Shown here: positions 31,453 through 33,333 of the stretch, piece after piece | Layout: each line of letters begins with the position of its first letter | Position numbering within the stretch: position 1 is the stretch's first letter | Source of the DNA: an uncultured Alphaproteobacteria bacterium | GTDB taxonomy: Bacteria > Pseudomonadota > Alphaproteobacteria > GCA-2731375 | Assembly: GCA_951812805.1 (NCBI GenBank) | Contig: CATOSZ010000013.1 | Coordinates: forward strand, 1-33,333 | Length of the DNA: 33,333 bases | Direction: 5' to 3' | Program-made: the position numbers and the translations under genes | Notes under the pieces: model-generated | Seen by the model: the letters and a program-made list of their open reading frames with translations, nothing else | The model's database searches: none | What the model was told of the DNA's origin: nothing

Positions 31453-32511
31453 TCAAGGTGCCGCCGGCACGGCGCCGGCGAGGGTCATCAGAGTGAACAG
31501 GGCGTCGATGGCGACGCCGGTGGCGAGCGCGACGAGCCCGAACAGCCCGGTGGCAAGCCCAGCGGCGCGGGCGCGCAGGCTGTCTGCGCGTTCCGTCCAG
31601 CGCTCGGCGAAACGGGCGAGGCGGTCCGCGCCATCGGCGACGCCGTCGAGGGCGGCGACGATGGGGATCAGCGCCGGATCGGGGAAGCCGTGACCGGCGA
31701 GCGTCATGGCGCGCCCGAAGCCGGCGCCGCGCGCCATGTGGGCCTGGATCGTGCCGATCCGGTGGCGGGCGTAGGGCGAGGCGTGGCGTTTGAGGTCCTC
31801 GAAGGTCCGATCGTTGAGGTCGAGCCCGGCGGCGAGGAACTCCAGCGCGGTGAAGAAGAAGGCGGAGCCGGCGAGCGTGCGGGCGAGCGAGAACGGCGCC
31901 ATGCGGTCGGCGAGCGTCCGCCCCGCTCCCCGCCAGGCGTGCAGCAGCCGGAGCAATATCCCCAGGCCGAGGACACCCGAGACGAGCACCGCGGTGGTGT
32001 GGTCGTACAGGAAGCTGGCGGCGGCGCGGACGGCACCGGCGGCGCCGGGCCAGTGTTCGGGCGGCACAAGGCGTTCCATCTCCGGGATGAAGTGCCCGGC
32101 GGCGAGCCACAGGAGGGCGAGCGAGAACAGGACCAGGCCCACCGGCGGGGCGAGGGCCTGGGCGATCGCCCGCACCTGGCGCTCGCGCAGGCGGGCGACG
32201 CGGGCGGCGGCGGCGAACAGGCGGGCGGGTTCGATCCGGCCGTAAGCGGCGAACACGGTACTCTCGGCGGCGGGCAGCGTGTCGGCGAGACGGCTTTGGA
32301 AGCGGCCCGAGAGCAGATCGCGGCGCCAGGCGGCGAACAGCCGGGCGCGGGCGTGCTGGCGCTGCCCGGCGGCGCCGTCGGCCAGCACCGCCAGCGCGGC
32401 CTCGAGCTCGAAGCCGGCCGCGGCCAGATCGGCCAGCGTGGCGAAGGCGTCGACCCGGGCCCGGCGGCCGAGCACCAGGCGGGTCCACGGGCGGGCGAAC
32501 AGGCGTCTCAT
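31453..32511 (-). CDS. Pilus inner-membrane platform protein (PilR/GspF family)
   Basis: The product has 352 residues from the ATG at 32511, which overlaps the ATPase stop (ATGA). The GspF family has two repeated cytoplasmic helical domains and three membrane helices. Here the helices are at LAPPVGLVLFSLALLWLAA, TTAVLVSGVLGLGILLRLL and GLFGLVALATGVAIDALFTL. The paired domains begin FATLADLAAAGFELEAALAVLAD and FFFTALEFLAAGLDLNDRTFEDL. It couples the ATPase to pilin extraction from the membrane. Longer reading upstream to 32823 lies over the ATPase gene and is not used. Confidence 0.83.
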   Translation of the reverse strand: MRRLFARPWTRLVLGRRARVDAFATLADLAAAGFELEAALAVLADGAAGQRQHARARLFAAWRRDLLSGRFQSRLADTLPAAESTVFAAYGRIEPARLFAAAARVARLRERQVRAIAQALAPPVGLVLFSLALLWLAAGHFIPEMERLVPPEHWPGAAGAVRAAASFLYDHTTAVLVSGVLGLGILLRLLHAWRGAGRTLADRMAPFSLARTLAGSAFFFTALEFLAAGLDLNDRTFEDLKRHASPYARHRIGTIQAHMARGAGFGRAMTLAGHGFPDPALIPIVAALDGVADGADRLARFAERWTERADSLRARAAGLATGLFGLVALATGVAIDALFTLMTLAGAVPAAP

Positions 32512-33333
32512 GGCGCCACCCTCCGTTCCCCCGGCCCCAACCCGGCGGCCGGCGACCCGGCACACGGCGCCCCGGCCTCCAGGCCGGCGCCCTTGATCAC
32601 CGCGTCGAAGGGATCGAGGCGGCCGTCGAGCACGGCGCGGCGCAGCTTGTCGGTGAGCGGGACACCGCCCAGCGAATCGCGCCAGTGGCGCCAGGCGGCC
32701 TGGGGGTCGCCGCCACGGATATGGTCGAGGTAGCCGGCGTCGGGCTGGATGTATTCGGCGAGCGCCCGCTGGCCGGTGTAGCCGTTCCAGGCTACCGCCG
32801 CGAGGCCGCCCGCGCGGCGGCATTTTTCGCAGCCCTTGGGGTTGCGGTAGCGCACGCCGGCGAGGCCTCCAACGCCATCAGGCGGGTCTCGCCCGTCGGC
32901 GGGCGCGTCGAGGGCGCACCCGGCGCAGAGCTCGGCGATCAGGGTCTGCTTGCAGAACAGCGCGATGTTGCCGGGCTTGGCCAGCTCGGCGGCGGCGATG
33001 CCGAGGTCGAGCAGCCTAAAGGGGATGGCGTTGGCGTTGTCGCAATGGATCGTGGTCCAGACCTGGTGTCCGGTGTCGATGAATTGCAGCACCTGGCGCG
33101 CCGCCTCGGCGTCGCGGATCTCCGAGACCATGCCGGAGGCCGGGTGGATACGGCAGAAGTGCATCAAGGCCGCGCGGTAGTGGTCATGGCGCTCGCTCGC
33201 GTCGCCCGCCGTCGGCACGGCGATCTGCACCGCGCCGGGGATGCGGTATTCCACCGGGTCTTCCACGGTGACCAGGTTGAGGGCGCCGCCGGCCTCGGCC
33301 ATCTGCAGGGTGAGGTTGCAGGCGAGCGTGGTG
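32508..33333 (-). CDS. Pilus assembly ATPase (PilQ/GspE-type), 5' partial
   Basis: The gene continues past the right edge; 275 codons are present. The first visible residues, TTLACNLTLQ, directly follow where Walker A (GSGKS) should be. Then come the Asp box (VTVEDPVEYRIPGAVQIAVP), a Walker B-like GMVSEIRDAEAARQVLQF, and the His box (TGHQVWTTIHCDNANAI). Two CxxC pairs (CAGCALD and KGCEKCRRAGG) form the zinc site of GspE-type ATPases. The closing segment, GGVPLTDKLRRAVLDGRLDPFDAV, is usual for this family. Walker B has Ser where LVGEIRD has Gly. It powers pilus assembly with the platform protein encoded next. It probably heads the operon seen here. Confidence 0.88.
   Translation of the reverse strand, partial: TTLACNLTLQMAEAGGALNLVTVEDPVEYRIPGAVQIAVPTAGDASERHDHYRAALMHFCRIHPASGMVSEIRDAEAARQVLQFIDTGHQVWTTIHCDNANAIPFRLLDLGIAAAELAKPGNIALFCKQTLIAELCAGCALDAPADGRDPPDGVGGLAGVRYRNPKGCEKCRRAGGLAAVAWNGYTGQRALAEYIQPDAGYLDHIRGGDPQAAWRHWRDSLGGVPLTDKLRRAVLDGRLDPFDAVIKGAGLEAGAPCAGSPAAGLGPGERRVAP

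Noticed and set aside
1..33333. CRISPR arrays, tRNA or rRNA genes
   Set aside because: No regularly spaced repeats and no recognisable tRNA or rRNA sequence were seen on either strand by eye; a covariance search was not possible.

Overview
The window is high-GC DNA with the coding style of an alphaproteobacterium. The left end carries ctpA (3' end), a divergent polysaccharide deacetylase gene and rppH. That order is familiar from alphaproteobacterial chromosomes (Rhodospirillales/Rhizobiales-like; the genus cannot be fixed from this sequence), so the backbone is chromosomal rather than plasmid.

Layout. (1) 1-3255: conserved chromosomal genes ctpA, deacetylase and rppH, then a convergent Fe(II)/2-oxoglutarate dioxygenase. 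(2) 3263-5887: a complete IS21-family element with a clear 7-bp target duplication, CCATGAG. It lies exactly between the ribosome binding site and the body of the next gene, whose ATG is regenerated by the duplication. (3) 5890-9158: a metabolic operon of Gfo/Idh/MocA oxidoreductase, LLM flavin-dependent monooxygenase and a HupE/UreJ-like membrane protein. A convergent FAD-dependent oxidoreductase (9155-10275) has lost its FAD-binding N-terminus at the edge of the next IS. (4) 10276-13250: a second, unrelated IS21-family element. Its non-coding tail contains a long palindrome and a roughly 297-bp internally deleted IS256-like element. (5) 13251-25812: a phage tail module with a Mu-like tail-completion and gp37 pair followed by a long-tailed (siphovirus-type) tail operon. 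It comprises the tube, a two-frame assembly chaperone with a classic T_TTT_TTC slippery site, the tape measure, three tail-tip proteins and a 1333-residue J-like receptor-binding protein. Head, packaging, lysis and transposition genes are absent. (6) 25813-26968: a 1.16-kb direct repeat of the second IS21 element, cut off inside istA. The junction ends in ..CA and may be the right end of a transposable phage. (7) 26969-33333: a type IVB (R64/TCP-like) pilus cluster on the minus strand with ATPase, platform protein, major pilin and two related minor pilins. It continues with a secreted protein, a prepilin peptidase fused to a TcpQ domain, and a DotD/TraH-like lipoprotein truncated by the IS. 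This points to an IncI-like (Dot/Icm-type) conjugative element or pilus island that was later broken up.

How it fits together: the region looks like an accessory hotspot. IS21 insertions, probable deletion between IS copies and phage insertion have joined a metabolic operon, a headless phage tail module and a pilus/conjugation locus. The most notable points are the prepilin peptidase-TcpQ fusion, the pair of minor pilins with a shared CxGC C-terminus, the programmed frameshift site, and the IS insertion that separates a gene from its ribosome binding site.
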